A stretch of 64,000 nt of DNA, taken from the NCBI GenBank assembly GCA_951799425.1, contig OX637404.1:23742045-23806044 (forward strand), in the 5' to 3' direction. This DNA comes from Ilex aquifolium. Lineage: Eukaryota; Streptophyta; Magnoliopsida; Aquifoliales; Aquifoliaceae. Of this stretch, positions 1 through 12,822 are shown piece after piece. The notes under the pieces were generated by a model, which saw nothing but the letters and a program-made list of their open reading frames with translations, searched no databases and was not told the origin of the DNA. The position numbers and the translations under genes are program-made. Positions within the stretch are counted from its first letter, which is position 1. Each line of letters starts with the position of its first letter.

Positions 1-996
1 TTTGTTTAAATGCCTAGGTGAATATAAGTATGTTAGTTGAGTTGATTATTTTATATAACATGCTTAGGATTGTGTTGAAAATGTCATTATATTGCATTCA
101 TTATGTAATAAACATTGTAAATGGTATCAAAGACAATTGCACATTGTATTGCATTATGCATGAGTTGCACTACATTCATGGGCATTGACATGGGTGGGAG
201 TGTGTGCATGGTATGAAATCAACCACTACATGGGTGGTTGATCGTGGGCTCGGGAAAGTCGCACCAAGGTCCGACTGAGTCGCACGGAAAATTAAATGGA
301 TAAACATGTCGGGGATAGCAAGAAGGGAATTTTCTCCCTCAAGTGCAAGACCCTCTTACTTGGTTTATACACTTTCCGGCGTTGCAATTCCAGAAAAGTG
401 TAACGGCGGAAACGAAGCCGCAGGTGAGATATCCTGAAAATCCGTTGATGGTTGGTGTCCTATTGGTTTAATACCATAAATCATCTCGTCACAAAGACAC
501 AAGAAAATAAATTAATTAGTTATTGAGTGTATATAATACCAATGACAGGGGCTTAGAATGTCCGGATACATATGCATGACATTGTATATGTTGTGGGAGA
601 TCAGGATGGGGTTCGGTGTTTATAAAACCCTAAAATTTTGAAATATATACCTAACTTAGTTTAGGTCAATTTGTGATATTATTTTTGAAAAAGGATGTTA
701 GTGTAATTAAATAATTAGGAATTGTAGGGTTACTGTAGGGTTTTTTTTTTTATTTTGTATATATACATTGTAGGTAGTCAAAATAGGGCACAACAAAAAA
801 AAAAAAAGAAGAAGAAGAAGAAAGATTCTGCCGCTAGAGAGAGAGAGAGAAGGAAAACAGAAGAACGAAAAAAAAAAAAACAAGAGGGATTTTGATCTAT
901 TGAAGATATGAACTCATCATTTATTTTATGGGTTTTATATTAAATCACATGGTGCTAGTTTTATCATCATAATCTATATATGTATATGTATTTGTA

Positions 997-1000
997 TATA

Positions 1001-1033
<33 letters not shown>

Positions 1034-1052
1034 CTGTGTGTGTGTGTGTGTG
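997..1052. repeat. (TG)n-(TA)n-(TG)n microsatellite
   Basis: A TG run, a TA run and a second TG run follow one another directly. Confidence 0.9.
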
Positions 1053-2137
1053 TGATGGGAAATAAAGATGAATATATAAACAAATTTTATTATAAGTTAT
1101 TAATTCTATGTATTATTAGACCTAATTTAGATTGATTGATTTTGAGGCTTGTAGATAATTTAATTATGTGTTAAAAAGAAGAAGAAAAAAAAAAAAACAA
1201 AGAAGTAAGAACAAAGAAAGAAAAGATGCAGACCAAGCTTCTGGTTCGTAAGGTTGAAGAAGATGAAAGTTTTGAAATTATGAAAACCTCCCCCTTAGTT
1301 TTAAGTAGTTTTATTTTGATCCCTATACTTTTATAAACTCAATTTTTGATTACCATGGAACTTGGTAATTTATAAAACTGACCCAATATGTTTGAAACAA
1401 ATGTGGTCATTTCAAAACAGCCCCCAAGTCTTGGAAAATTTCTAAAATTTTAAAACGACCCCTAAAAGTTTCGATTAAGTGTTTAATAATCAATGGTTAC
1501 TCTAATAAATCAAATTGATGTTTTATTTTCGAAAAATGGGTCTCTAGAACCTTAAATACTATTCTGAAAAATTTATGACAGGCCCGAAAACAGAAAATTC
1601 GTTTTTAAAGAAATTACACTTTGACCCCAAAACTTTAAAAACTTTTTCTAAACAGCCCAGAATATTTCCATACCCTATTACCGCATATAAGAATGAATAT
1701 TTATATGTAAAAGATATATTAAGTATATATCAATGGGTAAGAAGTATAAAAATTAAATATAGAATCGCGAAATAACAAAGTTATGAATAGAGATTAATTG
1801 TTATATGTTATTTTGGATTAGGTGGTGATTGCATTGAGGTTGAGGAAGAGGGCTTTGAATTGGATTTTGGGAATCAAGGTGAGTAGTTTACTATTTCTTT
1901 TGGGAAGATTTTCTATATTAAATGTGTGGGTGCGTGCGTGTGGATTTTTCATATATATAATATATGTGTTGATGTTTGGGATTACTATTGAATGTTTTGA
2001 AATTGTGAATTGTTATACATGTGAACTTTGGAAAACTTGTGGGAAAATTTTATATCATTGCTTTGGTGATGAAAAAGAAATTTTGTGTGCGTTGAAATTA
2101 AAACTACAGTTTTGGTGTGTGTGAAAATCATGTTTAT

Positions 2138-2352
2138 GAGACCGGGACTGGGGTTACCAGGTCTAAGTGGTAACAAGTGACTGGGATTGGGGTTACCAGG
2201 TCTAAATGGTAACAAACGACTTGGCCAGTTACCAGGCTAGTGGTAACAAGAGACGGGGCCAGTCATCAGGCTAGTGATGACAAGAGACTGGGCCAGTTAC
2301 CAAGCTAATGGTAACAAGAGACTGGACCAATTACCAGGATAGTGGTAACAAA
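2138..2352 (+). repeat. minisatellite, six units of 34-39 bp
   Basis: Six diverged head-to-tail units share a core 'gttaccagg...agtggtaacaa'. GTTACCA and TGGTAAC within a unit are inverted copies, so each unit can fold into a small hairpin. It lies inside the probable solo LTR. Confidence 0.85.
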
Positions 2353-3827
2353 CATGATTTGACAAATATATTTGAGACTGAATGTGTGTGTGAGTATTTT
2401 GGGTTATAAATGTCTTTTCATTTAAAAAGTTATTTGTGATCATGAGATCATTTTGTTTACATGATTATGTGAGAGGAATTGGGGTACAATTTGTTGTACT
2501 TATGTATATATATCAAAGTTTATTTTTTTTTGTATATAAATTGTGGGATTTATTTTCAAACCTCATTAGAGGTGGTTGCTATTCACGGGCCTTTGTGCTC
2601 ACCCAAACATTTAACATTTTTCAGGTGAGAATCAAGGTGAGGAGTAAGTCCACAGATAGACAAGAGATTAGAGGAATCGAAGATTTATTTTATTATAGGT
2701 CTTCAAGAATAAAATTCTTTTATAATTTTGAGATAGATGTTTAATTATTTTGGGAACAATATTGCTTATGTTTAGAGTAGTGAACTTTATGGTTTAATTA
2801 TTGTTTTACGTGAGTTTAATAATGATGTCGGTGATGTTTAGTTTATTCTTCTGGTATTCATTGGGTCAATGAATTGGATCACTTTATTATTTGTCTTCCG
2901 CTGTATTTTGCCTTTATTACGCACATGGTTGGTTGGTTGGTTAAGGCCTTGGTGGCTGGTCCGCCGCCCAACCCTATGTAATCCGGGGTGGGGGTGTGAC
3001 AGTGTTGGTATTGTTTGCATGAGTCTCATCTCATGACATGACATGATTTATGACATTTGTTCATAATATACATATTTGAATGAATGCATGAAATGATTGT
3101 TGCATGTGACATTTCATATGCATTTAGGTTGAGAGGAATTCTCTATAGGAGTTACCCTATTGAGCGTTGGCTCACCCTTTATGGGAACATTTTTCAGGTA
3201 TCGCTCAGGCGTCCACCGAAGGCGAGGCTATAGGCCCGCTTTGACGACAGAGCCGGTCTGTGGTTCTTATTTTGACTTTGCAGTCCCTTATATATGTTTA
3301 TTTTTGGCCTTGTATAATTTTTGTAACAAAAACTTGTTTATATTTAAAAGACATGTATATGAGACTCTTTTGAGACATTTATTCTTTTATGAATGAATGT
3401 ACGTAGTGATGATGATTATGGTAGTATCCAATACTATGCAATTGAGTATGGATGAATGGACCCGGTGTGGTCAATGTTGTATGATTGCACAGGTTGCGTT
3501 TTGGGTAGAGCTCCCCGTACAAAAGAGACTCTGCCCAAATTCTGTTAAGTTATGGATTCCGGTAAATGGGGTATAACGGCGTGGAATCGAATTACACGGC
3601 ATTCATGGGTATTCTGCGGGTTGATGGGTGATCAACCGGGTAATTACGGACACCCGGATTTTGGAGCGTCCAAATGATGTACAACCGCCATGACTCGCAT
3701 TAGTGGGTTGTTTAATTGTGATATTATGATGACCAAATTAAGGTAGTAATGGATTGGATTTATTGCGCGTTTATGTAAATCTTACTAGACCCAATTGTAA
3801 GCTAATCATATAGGCCAAGTGGGAGAA

Positions 3828-4303
3828 TGTAAGAATTAATGTGGCCCACATGATTTGGCACATGTGATTTTACTGATTATTATCAAATAATTAGTTTTGG
3901 TTAGATAATGATAAAGTTATCAATCCTAATCTAATCGGTATAACTAATGAATTCTGATTGGTCAATGAGAAGAAGTGGTTTCCTGATATTCTACTTTGAT
4001 GGGAAGTAGAGTTTATGTTGAACTAGGGAACCGATCCTCTCTCTACCTATAAATATACACATGCCCCATCGAATTGTGTATTGCAAGAATAAAGGTTAGA
4101 AGAGAGAAACCAATTTTTGGTCTACACCAAATGATGATTCAATAATTGATCAAGTAATTCAAGGTTTGCAATAATGACTCTAGGTATGTTGATTATGATG
4201 TTTTAATTCTACATTATGATTATTATGACTATGTGAAAATCATGATTGTTCTAGATCTTGGAATTTGGGTTTGATTGATTCTTTTGATCAAACAAAGTTT
4301 ACA
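3828..4303 (+). repeat. LTR, 476 bp
   Basis: Runs from TGTAAG to TTTACA, directly after a purine-rich tract (AAGTGGGAGAA) that would prime plus-strand synthesis. A TATA box (TATAAATA, 4048-4055) sits at a position suited to the LTR's own promoter. Confidence 0.55.
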
Positions 4304-5762
4304 ATACATGAATCATTTACAAAAATAATATGTACTACTAACGACATGTCTTGAAGGCATGGCCATCATTTTCAGCACATCTCTTTGTTTTTGCAAATCG
4401 ACTTGGATTACAAATCTAAACTCAAGAACAAACCAATATGTGGTTAAACCCCATATTAGGTTGAGTTTAAAGAGAATAATATATATAAAAGCCATAAAAA
4501 AAATCTCCAAAACACAGTGAGCTAAGAATTCAAGAGGGTCGAATTTACTTTGTTATGTGGAATAATGGAATAAAGAATCCCACTTAACAGCTAAAGTCAC
4601 CCAAACACTTCTTTTTTCACCAATATGTGTGTGCAATAAAAGAAAGGGATCAATTTTTCTATCCTCCATATGCTCCATCTACATATACCTACCTGCCACT
4701 CTTACCCACACCCACACATGATCCATAGAGACAAAAATGGTTTCAAACCTCTATACACATGTAATATGAAAATTCCCCAAACTCATATCTTTATATGTAA
4801 TTGGGCAACACTGATTAGAAACAAAAAATCAATTAAAAGATTGTCATTTTTCAGGAATTTTTTTTTCCATTGAAGTAAAACAACAAACACTTTGTGATCA
4901 TATAGACTTTTGTGTACATTGTGCTCAATACCATTTGTAAAGATTATGTAGCAATGATTCTTGCACAAAAACACACACACACACACATAACACATAGTAA
5001 GAGATAGAGAGAGATAGAAAACACACACATAATGCACACATAAACACACACACACATACACCACACACAAAGAACAGATAACACCTAACACACATGCACA
5101 CAATCTCTTAAAGAAAAACGCAGAATAAAAGAGAGAAGTAGAGAGTTTCAGCGTTTACCTACTGGAATCAGTCGGAGCAGCGGAAAGTTCCATCAGAGAG
5201 TCCATGGGGTATGAGCAGGAGAAAGAGATGAACAACGGCTGCAGAGAGGATACCGAGTGAGGGAGATAAAATTTGCGAGACATAAAGGTTTGAATTGGGA
5301 GATAAATGGAGATTTGGGAATCACCTGTATGGAAATGGGACCTTTTGAATTCCTAAGGGAACGATTGGTGAGAGAGTGAAAGAGTGAGAGAGAAGGAGAT
5401 GAGGGGCCTGAGTTGGGTTTTTATCCGCAGAGGAGAGAGAGAGTTTGGCTTGGGCTGGAGTGCTTGGGGTGCCGTGTGTGTGCAGCCAAAATGGGCAGGA
5501 TTTGAGTTTTGGATGGGATTGGGGAAGATTTGAGAGATGTCGGAGGAGAGAGAGAGAGGCGTGAGTCAGGAAATGTTGTTGGACGAGAAAATAAAATTCA
5601 GTACTCACTGTAGACCGTCGGATCAGTATTTATGAGATGATCTGAACCGTCTTTTATATTGGGATTACATTATCCGTTGGATATGTTTATGTTTTGTCTC
5701 AAAACGATATGGACCTCTCTTTGTCTCCAAAATTCAAATTCAGTTCTACTTTATTATATAGA
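4304..5762 (-). mobile_element. Helitron A, non-autonomous, 5' part
   Basis: Minus strand. The 5' terminus is TCTATATAATAAAG at 5762. It is a close copy of Helitron C over about 1.44 kb, then is cut at 4304 by the LTR retrotransposon, so its 3' hairpin is outside the window. No Rep/helicase coding is seen. A 47-base open segment at 5205-5159 starts with ATG and ends exactly at a GTAAAC donor. It is kept at the same length in Helitron C (7703-7657), so it may be a captured first exon. It contains CA-rich and GA-rich low-complexity stretches near 4970-5100. Confidence 0.65.
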
Positions 5763-5903
5763 CTAGGGGTAACCCGTGCCTGAAGACACGGTGCAATGTG
5801 AATAATTTTGAGAGGGATATTGGTGGTCGTTGGATGAGTTTATTTAAGACCGTCGGATGAGCTTATTGAAACCTGTTTTTTTTTTATATCTATATTTTAT
5901 AGA
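5763..5903 (-). mobile_element. Helitron B, 141-bp minimal element
   Basis: On the minus strand it starts TCTATAAAATATAG at 5903 after an A and ends CTAG at 5763 before a T, matching the A|T insertion rule. A hairpin (CCGTGTCTTCAGGCACGG) lies about a dozen bases before the end. It abuts the 5' end of Helitron A with no gap. Confidence 0.65.
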
Positions 5904-5907
5904 TATA

Positions 5908-6550
5908 CTAACAATAACCTGTGCCTGAAGGCACAGTATAATAATAATAATAAAAACTCTACACCTATAAAACACTTAATAATAACGATAGGAAGATAGT
6001 GCACATAATGCACTTTAGGTGACCAAATAAATATGCCCAATAAATTGAAAAAAAAAAAAAGGCAGAACTTCCTCTAAAAGTAGGATCCCATAAAAATTTC
6101 AACCTACATAAACAATTTATATATTTAAATATAAGATGATCTAATTACACTCAATCAACCAATCCATTAAATGAAAGAATTATGAACTGCAACAGTTAAA
6201 AGTAGATCTAGGTGCATCAACAAAGTGGATGAAAGAATTATTAAATTCAAAGTATAATATGATCAAATTACACCCAAATTAACCAATTCACTAACTGTGG
6301 CTGCTGAAAACATCTTGTCTTTAACATCTGTGGCATAGTCATAACAAGTGAATCCCTACTCACCAAATAAAAAATTGGCTCGAAGCAATTACATAAGAAG
6401 CGGTAATTTGAAGAAAAGGAAGGAAAAAAAATCAATTTGATGATTATTCACTGTTGAACTTGAATTTGAGGCCTCCATGCTGTGTTTAGGCACATTTTGG
6501 TCTTCATCACTTCATGTCAATCAACATTCGGCCATGGAACTACTGGAATT

Positions 6551-6581
<31 letters not shown>

Positions 6582-8243
6582 GCACCATGGCTCTCAGCTT
6601 CACCATGTTGATAATTTGTTCGGTTAGTTTGTGAAGCTTGTGCTCCTCCAAAAATAAAACATGGTTGTGTATTTCAAGAAGCTTTTGCTCGAAAGCGAAA
6701 CACAAAACAATATGAACTAATTATATTCTTTTTGTCATTAGAAATGAAGAGTGTGTGACAAAAACACAGATAAAATATTAGGCAAGTGCTTCCAACAAAT
6801 ATATGAATCATTTACAAAAATAATATGTACTACTAACGACACGTCTTGAAGGTATGGCCATCATTTTCAGCACATCTCTTTGCTTTTGCAAATCGACTTG
6901 GAGTACAAATCTAAACTCAAGAACAAGCCAATATGTGGTTAAACCCCATATTAGGTTGAGTTTAAAGAGAATAATATATATAAAAGCCATAAAAAAAAAT
7001 CCCCAAAACACAGTGAGCTGAGAATTCAGGAGGATCGAATTTACTTTGTTATGTGGAATAATGGAATAAAGAATCCCACTTAACAGCTAAAGTCACCCAA
7101 ACACTTCTTTTTTCACCAATATGTGTGTGCAATAAAAGAGAGGGATCAATTGTTCTATCCTCCATATGCTCCATCTATATATACCTACCTGCCACTCCTA
7201 CCCACATCCACACATGATCCATAGAGACAAAAATGGTTTCAAACCTCTATACACATGTAATATGAAAATTCCCCAAACTCATATCTTTATATGTAATTGG
7301 GCAACACTGATTAGAAACAGAAAATCAATTAAAAGATTGTCATTTTTCATGAATTTTTTTTTCCATTGAAGCAAAACAACAAACACTTTGTGATCATATA
7401 GACTTTTGTATACATTGTGCTCAATACCATTTGCAAAGATTATGTAGCAATGATTCTTGCACACACACACACACACACAGAGAGAACACAAACAGTAAGA
7501 GATAGGGAGAGATAGAAAACACACACATAATGCACACATAAACACACACACACATACACCACACACAAAGAATAGATAACACCTAACACACACGCACACA
7601 ATCTCTTAAAGAAAAATGCAGAATAAAAGAGAGAAGTAGAGAGTTTCGGCGTTTACCTACTGGAATTAGTCGGAGCATCGGAGAGTTTCATCAGAGAGTC
7701 CATGGGGTATGAGCAGGAGAAAGAGATGAACAACGGCTGCAGAGAGGATACCGAGTGAGGGAGAGAAAATTTGCGAGACATAAGGGTTTGAATTGGGAGA
7801 TAAATGGAGATTTGGGAATCACCAGTATGGAAAGGGGACCTTTGAATTCCTAAGGGAGCGATCGGTGAGAGAGGAGGAGATGAGGGGCCTGAGTTGGGTC
7901 TTTATCTGCAGAGGAGAGAGAGACAGTTTGGCTAGGGTTAGAGTGCTTGCGGTGTCGTGTGTGTGCAGCCAAAATGGGCGGGATTTGAGTTTTGGATGGG
8001 ATTGGAGAAGATTTGAGAGATTTCGGAGGAGAGAGAGAGGCGTGAGTCAGGAAATGTTGTTGGACGAGAAAACAAAATTCAATACTCACTGTAGACCGTC
8101 GGATCAGTATTTATGAGATGATCTGAACTGTCTTTTATATTGGGATTACATTATCCGTTGGATGTGTTTCTATTTTGTCTCAAAACGATCTGGACCTCTC
8201 TTTATCTCCAAAATTCAAACTCAGCTCTACTTTATTATATAGA
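5908..8243 (-). mobile_element. Helitron C, non-autonomous, complete
   Basis: On the minus strand it starts TCTATATAATAAAG at 8243, preceded by A. It ends TTAG at 5908 (family consensus CTAG or CTRR), followed by T. The subterminal hairpin has perfect 7-bp arms (5919-5925 with 5930-5936). About 1.44 kb (6806-8243) matches Helitron A; 5908-6805 is present only here. No helicase gene is seen. The short open frames inside are not recognisable proteins. Confidence 0.7.
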
Positions 8244-8433
8244 TATACACATCTACAAACGTAACAAAATGTAAATTAATTCTAATTCAAAATCCCTTAA
8301 TTTTAGATCTTTCAGACACACACACACACACACATATAGTAATATTAAATATTAATATTTTAAAAAATTAACCAAAATAGTAGTAACATTCAAAATAAAA
8401 ATTAGTAACATTCAATATTAACATTTTAGAAAA
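8244..8433. other. AT-rich flank of the first Mutator copy
   Basis: Contains a short CA repeat (about 8316-8333). It resembles 28055-28237, so it belongs to the duplicated unit. The last nine bases (8425-8433, TTTAGAAAA) resemble the right target duplication of the second Mutator copy. Confidence 0.5.
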
Positions 8434-10205
8434 GAGCTAATCGCAATTTTCTCCCTGAAAGATACACAAAATTTTAATTTGCACCCCCAATGTGTCAAAA
8501 ACGATTCAATGTACACTAGTCTCAAACGTCCGTTCGCTTTGCCGTCTGAAAACACAAAAGACGCCTTGCACGTGAGTCTTGTAGGGATTGAATTCCACCA
8601 TCCTTTGGTACCAAATCGATGTTGGCCTACCTTTTTCTTAATATAAGAGGAGGTTGACTAATCAGAGGTGGTCTGCTATGTAGGGGAAGACGAAAAAGGA
8701 AAACTAGAAGGAAAAAGAGGAAGAAAAAGATAACAAAGAAAGTTAAAAATGGAAGGGGGTTGCTACTGTGGTTGAAGGGCAACAATGAAGACCTCATGGA
8801 CAGACCTAAACCCTGGGAGGAGTTTTAGGGCTTGCGATCATTATGCGGTATAACTTTACATCCCATTAGAAATTTAGCAATATTCTTGCAATTGATGAAA
8901 GTAGATGTGGTCTAAATGATATTTTCACACACCTATTCTTCACACATTATGGATTATGCTTATTCTCTTTTAGCCAGTTTTTTTTTTTTTTGTTTTTTTT
9001 TTAATTTTCATTTCATTTTTTAGGGGATTTTTTTCTGAAGTTTCTTTATATTTTCACAAAAATCTTGTAATTTAAACAAAGTTTTGTATTTTGCACATGT
9101 AGAAAGGTGGTCTCATTTTTTGCAAATTGTATTTGTTTTCCCCATTTGATTCCATGTTGTCTGACTACTGCCCTAAACTCAATTGAATTTTTAAATAACA
9201 TCCCTAGTTTAAACTGTGGGTGAACTATATCAGCCTTGGAATTGAAATGTGGGTACTTTACCCTCTGACTCCCTGCTTCATCATCATCAGATAAGCCACT
9301 AAGGCTTCTTTGCTCATCCGACTCACAATCTTCACCTCTTAAACCATAGTCATTGTCCATTCCTGTTGCCCAAGTATTTTGATTCCTTTTTTGTTTGTTA
9401 TTTTCAACCCTTTTTTCCTTCCCAACAAAGTTAGCATCACCATCAACTGCATTCTCATACAATGGTGAATTCTCCATATCATATTTACTATCATAAAAAG
9501 ATTTAGACTCAAAAGATTCACCCTGTGAGTATTCTTCACTGTCAGAATCATTCTCATCAGAAGAACTCTTAGATGCAATCCCATTACCACAATTTAACTC
9601 AGCTTGACCAGGATTGAACATACCAGCCTTATTCTGTTCCACATATAGATCAACCACTTTCTTTCTATCTGCCCACTTCTCAAGTCCTATAACATGCTGA
9701 TCATTTTCCAATACCCTCCACCCCTTATTAACTCTATTATAGTATTTTGTAATCTCACAGTTTCCCACTCTAACATCTTTCAGCATGTTGTCCAACTCTA
9801 TCAAAAATATGTGGTCAACATGACACAAATCAAAGTGGTTCAATCTCCCACCAGTGTAGAATTTGCCAACATAACCCTCAAATTTACCACCATGATGGTT
9901 TCTTATTGTAAAATAACTTGTGCTAGCTTCAACATAAACAAATACCAACACAAGTTTCATGATTTAACTACACTTGAATATAAAAATCAACCCACACAAA
10001 TCCCACAGCCTATTGCTGACAAAACAAATGAAACCCTTTGTTTAAAAAAACTACCAGAACACAATCCATTTGGAAAAAAAAAACGAAGAATAAAACACTA
10101 AAAACGATAAAGATGCAATGTAAACAAAAAATCAAAGGCCCACACAAAGACAACGAATGTACAATGAATTTGAAAACAACCAAAAAAAAAGGAGCAAAAA
10201 ACAAA
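8434..10205 (-). mobile_element. Mutator-like element, unit-1 copy, right end lost
   Basis: Its left terminal repeat (from 8434, GAGCTAATCGCAATTT) and interior match the complete copy at 28238-33210. The match stops near 10205, where the sequence jumps to hAT-like DNA. The unit-2 copy continues for another 1.8 kb to its inverted right end, so unit 1 has lost that end. It carries the transposase fragment at 9046-9960. Confidence 0.7.
9046..9960 (-). pseudogene. N-terminal fragment of a MuDR-type transposase
   Basis: The open frame is 304 residues. Residues 1 to about 110 (HHGGKF, then GGRLNHFDL, then VDLYVE) resemble the PB1-like domain at the N-terminus of plant Mutator transposases. An acidic Ser/Asp/Glu-rich linker follows (about 125-235), then FKLGMLFKNSIEFRAVVRQ and KWGKQIQFAKNE, the opening of the MuDR DNA-binding region. 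It stops there. The zinc-binding residues, the DDE catalytic domain and the SWIM finger are absent, so it cannot transpose by itself. The second copy (28900-29915) is more broken. Confidence 0.75.
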
Positions 10206-11166
10206 AGAAAGCACTAACAGGGGTCCTAGGCTAAATGTTAAAACGAGGCCCCATTATTATATACTTGAGTAGTATATTTTTTATAACATTGACCAATTTT
10301 ATTATTATTATTTTTTTTTTTGCCTTTTAAGATTCAAAAATATTAATCCAGTTTTCATATTAAAATTTTCTAATATACAATTTCAATAGATAATATAACT
10401 ACTCTCTTCATTTTTTATGATAACAAAATTGACCGTAGATTTTATCAGTTTATTGTTAGAAATACTTTTTTCAAGCAAAATAAACTCTAAATGACATTAT
10501 ACACACTATTCAATAAATAATTGAGGTAATTAAAAAAGAATCTAATCGTTTTATATATAATTATATTGGTGCTCCCATGTAGAGCTTCTACATATGAAGT
10601 TTCTGAAGACTTCTAATTCTAAAAAAAAAAAATCAAACTATAAATAAGTCATGTTTTAAAAAAAAATTCAAGGTTAAGATCATATTTTTTCAAAACTTTC
10701 ATTACATAAAGAATTTAATTTTTCAAAACTAAATTAAGAGTCAAAAATATTTTATCTATTTTTAATACTCTAAACCTATATTGAATAAAAGGAATAGTAT
10801 CATCTATATTTTAAAAAAAATCAGTTGATAATGTTTTTTTTAGTGCTCCATTAGATCATTTAACAATCATTTGCATTTCATGCGTGTGCACGTGCAAGAG
10901 AGAGAGAGTACGTGTGTCTTAGCTATTAAGAAATACTATATCTCACTATTTGAGGGATTATTAGAATCAATGGAGCAGTTTCTGGGCCCACATTTCCATA
11001 TCACACACATGCACACAAAATTACAAATGATTGTTAATGATCATTTAAGGTGATTTCCAGAAGTTGGGGCAGACCAAAAAAAACATTCTAAAAGTTTGGA
11101 CCAAAATGAAATCTATATATAGAGAGGTGACATGAAATCGTTGAACATTAGAAAGTTACCAAAGCA
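10206..11166. mobile_element. hAT-element remnant shared with unit 2
   Basis: From 10214 ('aggggtcctaggc') the sequence matches 33990-34680 plus 35758-35880, and more distantly the complete hAT element at 31660-32980. Neither terminus is intact here. There is no coding. Long A and T runs occur. Confidence 0.45.
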
Positions 11167-11175
11167 TTGAAAAAA

Positions 11176-12715
11176 GGGAAAACTTCATCTACACCCCCTC
11201 TAAATAGGTCTATCTTCAATGACATCCCTTGCCTTTTCTGAAATTTTACTGCCCTTGCCTGTCAGTGTTGGTCGGCTAACGGACGTGACGGAAATAGACA
11301 TTTTACCATTTTACCCATGAATTTTATAAAGATTTACATATTCACCAATGGTACAAATAAGAAAAATGACACAAATACCCCTATGTATAGTTCACATATA
11401 ACAAATTTATTTTGAATTTTTTCCTTATATTATGTTTAAGTGTACGGTGCCATCGATTTTTTTTTAAATTTTTTTAACAAAATTATTTTGAATTTTTTTT
11501 CTTATATTATGTTTAAGCGTACGATGTCACCGGTTTTTTTTTTAAAAAAAAATTTCTAAAAAAATTATTTTGAATTTTTTTCCTTATATTATATTTAGGC
11601 ATACAGTGTCACCGTTTTTTTTTTTAATTTTTAAAAAAAAAATTATTTTGAATTTTTTCCTTATATTATGTTAAGCGTACGATGTCACCGGTTTTTTTTT
11701 TAAAAAAAAATTTCCAAAAAAATTATTTTGAATTTATTATTTAATTTTATGAAATCAACAAGAAATTGACATTTTCTTTTATTAAATTAAAATTTAATAT
11801 ATTAAATTCTATTAATTTAACATTTAACCTTATCAAATTAATATCAGTTATTTAATTTAACACCAAATGAACATTCAATTTCACAATAACATGATTTATA
11901 ACTATATCTTATGTCAAACTCCTCATCTCCTATGTCACAATATACTGACATTTAAACATCTAAAAAAAAATTGCTTAAAAAAAAAATTAAATAAATAAAA
12001 CTATCTGCATGAAATTTTTTTTTAAAAAAAAACTGCATGAACGAAAATTAAAAAAAAAAATTGCACAAAAAAATTAAAAATATCTGCATGAAAAAAATTT
12101 TAAAAAAAAACTGAATGAAAAATTTTAAAAAATCTGCATAAAAAACATTTACAAATCTGCAAGAAAAAAAAAATTTACCAACTTATGTAGTGAACGATCA
12201 GTGTGGAGAACAACTTGAAGAACAAATAGCTGAACGTTCAGTCTCCTATGTCTTCCAGCAACACAAAACTTGTTGCTGGAAGGTGCGAGGAAAATTTTAT
12301 ATAATTTTTTTTTTTTATAAACCTCGACGGTGCGAGGGAATTTTATTGATTAAAAATAAAATTACACCTAACTAGGGGGACTTACCCCTCGATACAATTT
12401 AATTACATAGTGGAAATTAAGAAATAAAGAAAAGGCAAAAATGCATGCATAATACAAATAATAAGAAAGAAGAGAGTGCAGTGAAGTTTAGGTGTATAAG
12501 AAGGGTAGTTTTGACATTTTTAAAAAATTTAAAGGCAAACCGTTACTTTTTGCACTGACACCGTTAAATATTACCGTTAAGGAGGTGTCTTTGATTTGAA
12601 AGTATAAACCATAAAGGAGTGCAGTGAAGTTTCAGAATCGGGAGGGGGTGTCATTGAATTTAAGCCTAACTAGAGGGGGGGGGGGTGTGTGTGTGTGTGT
12701 GGAAGAAATTTTCCC
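11176..12715. mobile_element. non-autonomous Mutator-like element, 1540 bp
   Basis: The ends are inverted: GGGAAAACTTC at 11176 and GAAATTTTCCC at 12715. Nine bases, TTGAAAAAA, flank both sides (11167-11175, 12716-12724), the duplication length made by Mutator transposases. Unit 2 has the uninterrupted site near 37200, so this inserted after the units separated. Inside are about four AT-rich tandem units (11405-11740) and repeated 'ctgcatgaa' words. No transposase is seen. Confidence 0.75.
11405..11740 (+). repeat. AT-rich tandem repeat, about four units
   Basis: Diverged units of roughly 60-110 bp share 'ttattttgaattttttcct' followed by a 'gtacggtg' or 'gtacgatg' word. They lie inside the Mutator-like element. 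Confidence 0.7.
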
Positions 12716-12822
12716 TTGAAAAAAAGGAAAGTGTTGTATTATTCATGAGATGTGTTGTTTTGTGTTGATGTCTCCAAGATAGGGTAGAGTCATGGCCTTG
12801 GTCTCCGACTCCGTTTAACATG

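Larger units (their letters stand above)
621..3001 (-). mobile_element. probable solo LTR of a Ty3-type retrotransposon
   Basis: Read on the minus strand the sequence begins TGTCACACCCCC at 3001, a start typical of plant Ty3 LTRs. The 5 bases GTGTT flank both sides (616-620 and 3002-3006), as expected of a target-site duplication. The left end reads TATA rather than TG, so that boundary is less secure. No open frame of note lies inside. It contains a microsatellite (near 1000) and a minisatellite (2138-2352). Confidence 0.45.
1..4303 (+). mobile_element. 3' part of an LTR retrotransposon (Ty1/copia-like), non-coding
   Basis: No retrotransposon protein is recognisable here. The call rests on the right end: a purine-rich tract just before 3828, an LTR beginning TGTAAG at 3828 and ending TTTACA at 4303, then an abrupt switch at 4304 to sequence that is the interior of a Helitron (the same Helitron sequence runs uninterrupted near 6806). 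The element therefore appears to have inserted into that Helitron, and its 5' part lies left of the window. Bases 1-620 and 3002-3827 look like its untranslated interior, interrupted by a solo LTR. The copia assignment is an inference from the end sequences only. Confidence 0.45.

Noticed and set aside
2138..2352. CRISPR-like spaced repeats
   Set aside because: Units are directly adjacent with no unique spacers, in plant nuclear DNA.
7793..8116. 107-aa plus-strand ORF and overlapping minus-strand ORFs
   Set aside because: They lie inside Helitron C. The matching region of Helitron A breaks the plus-strand frame, and no domain is seen.
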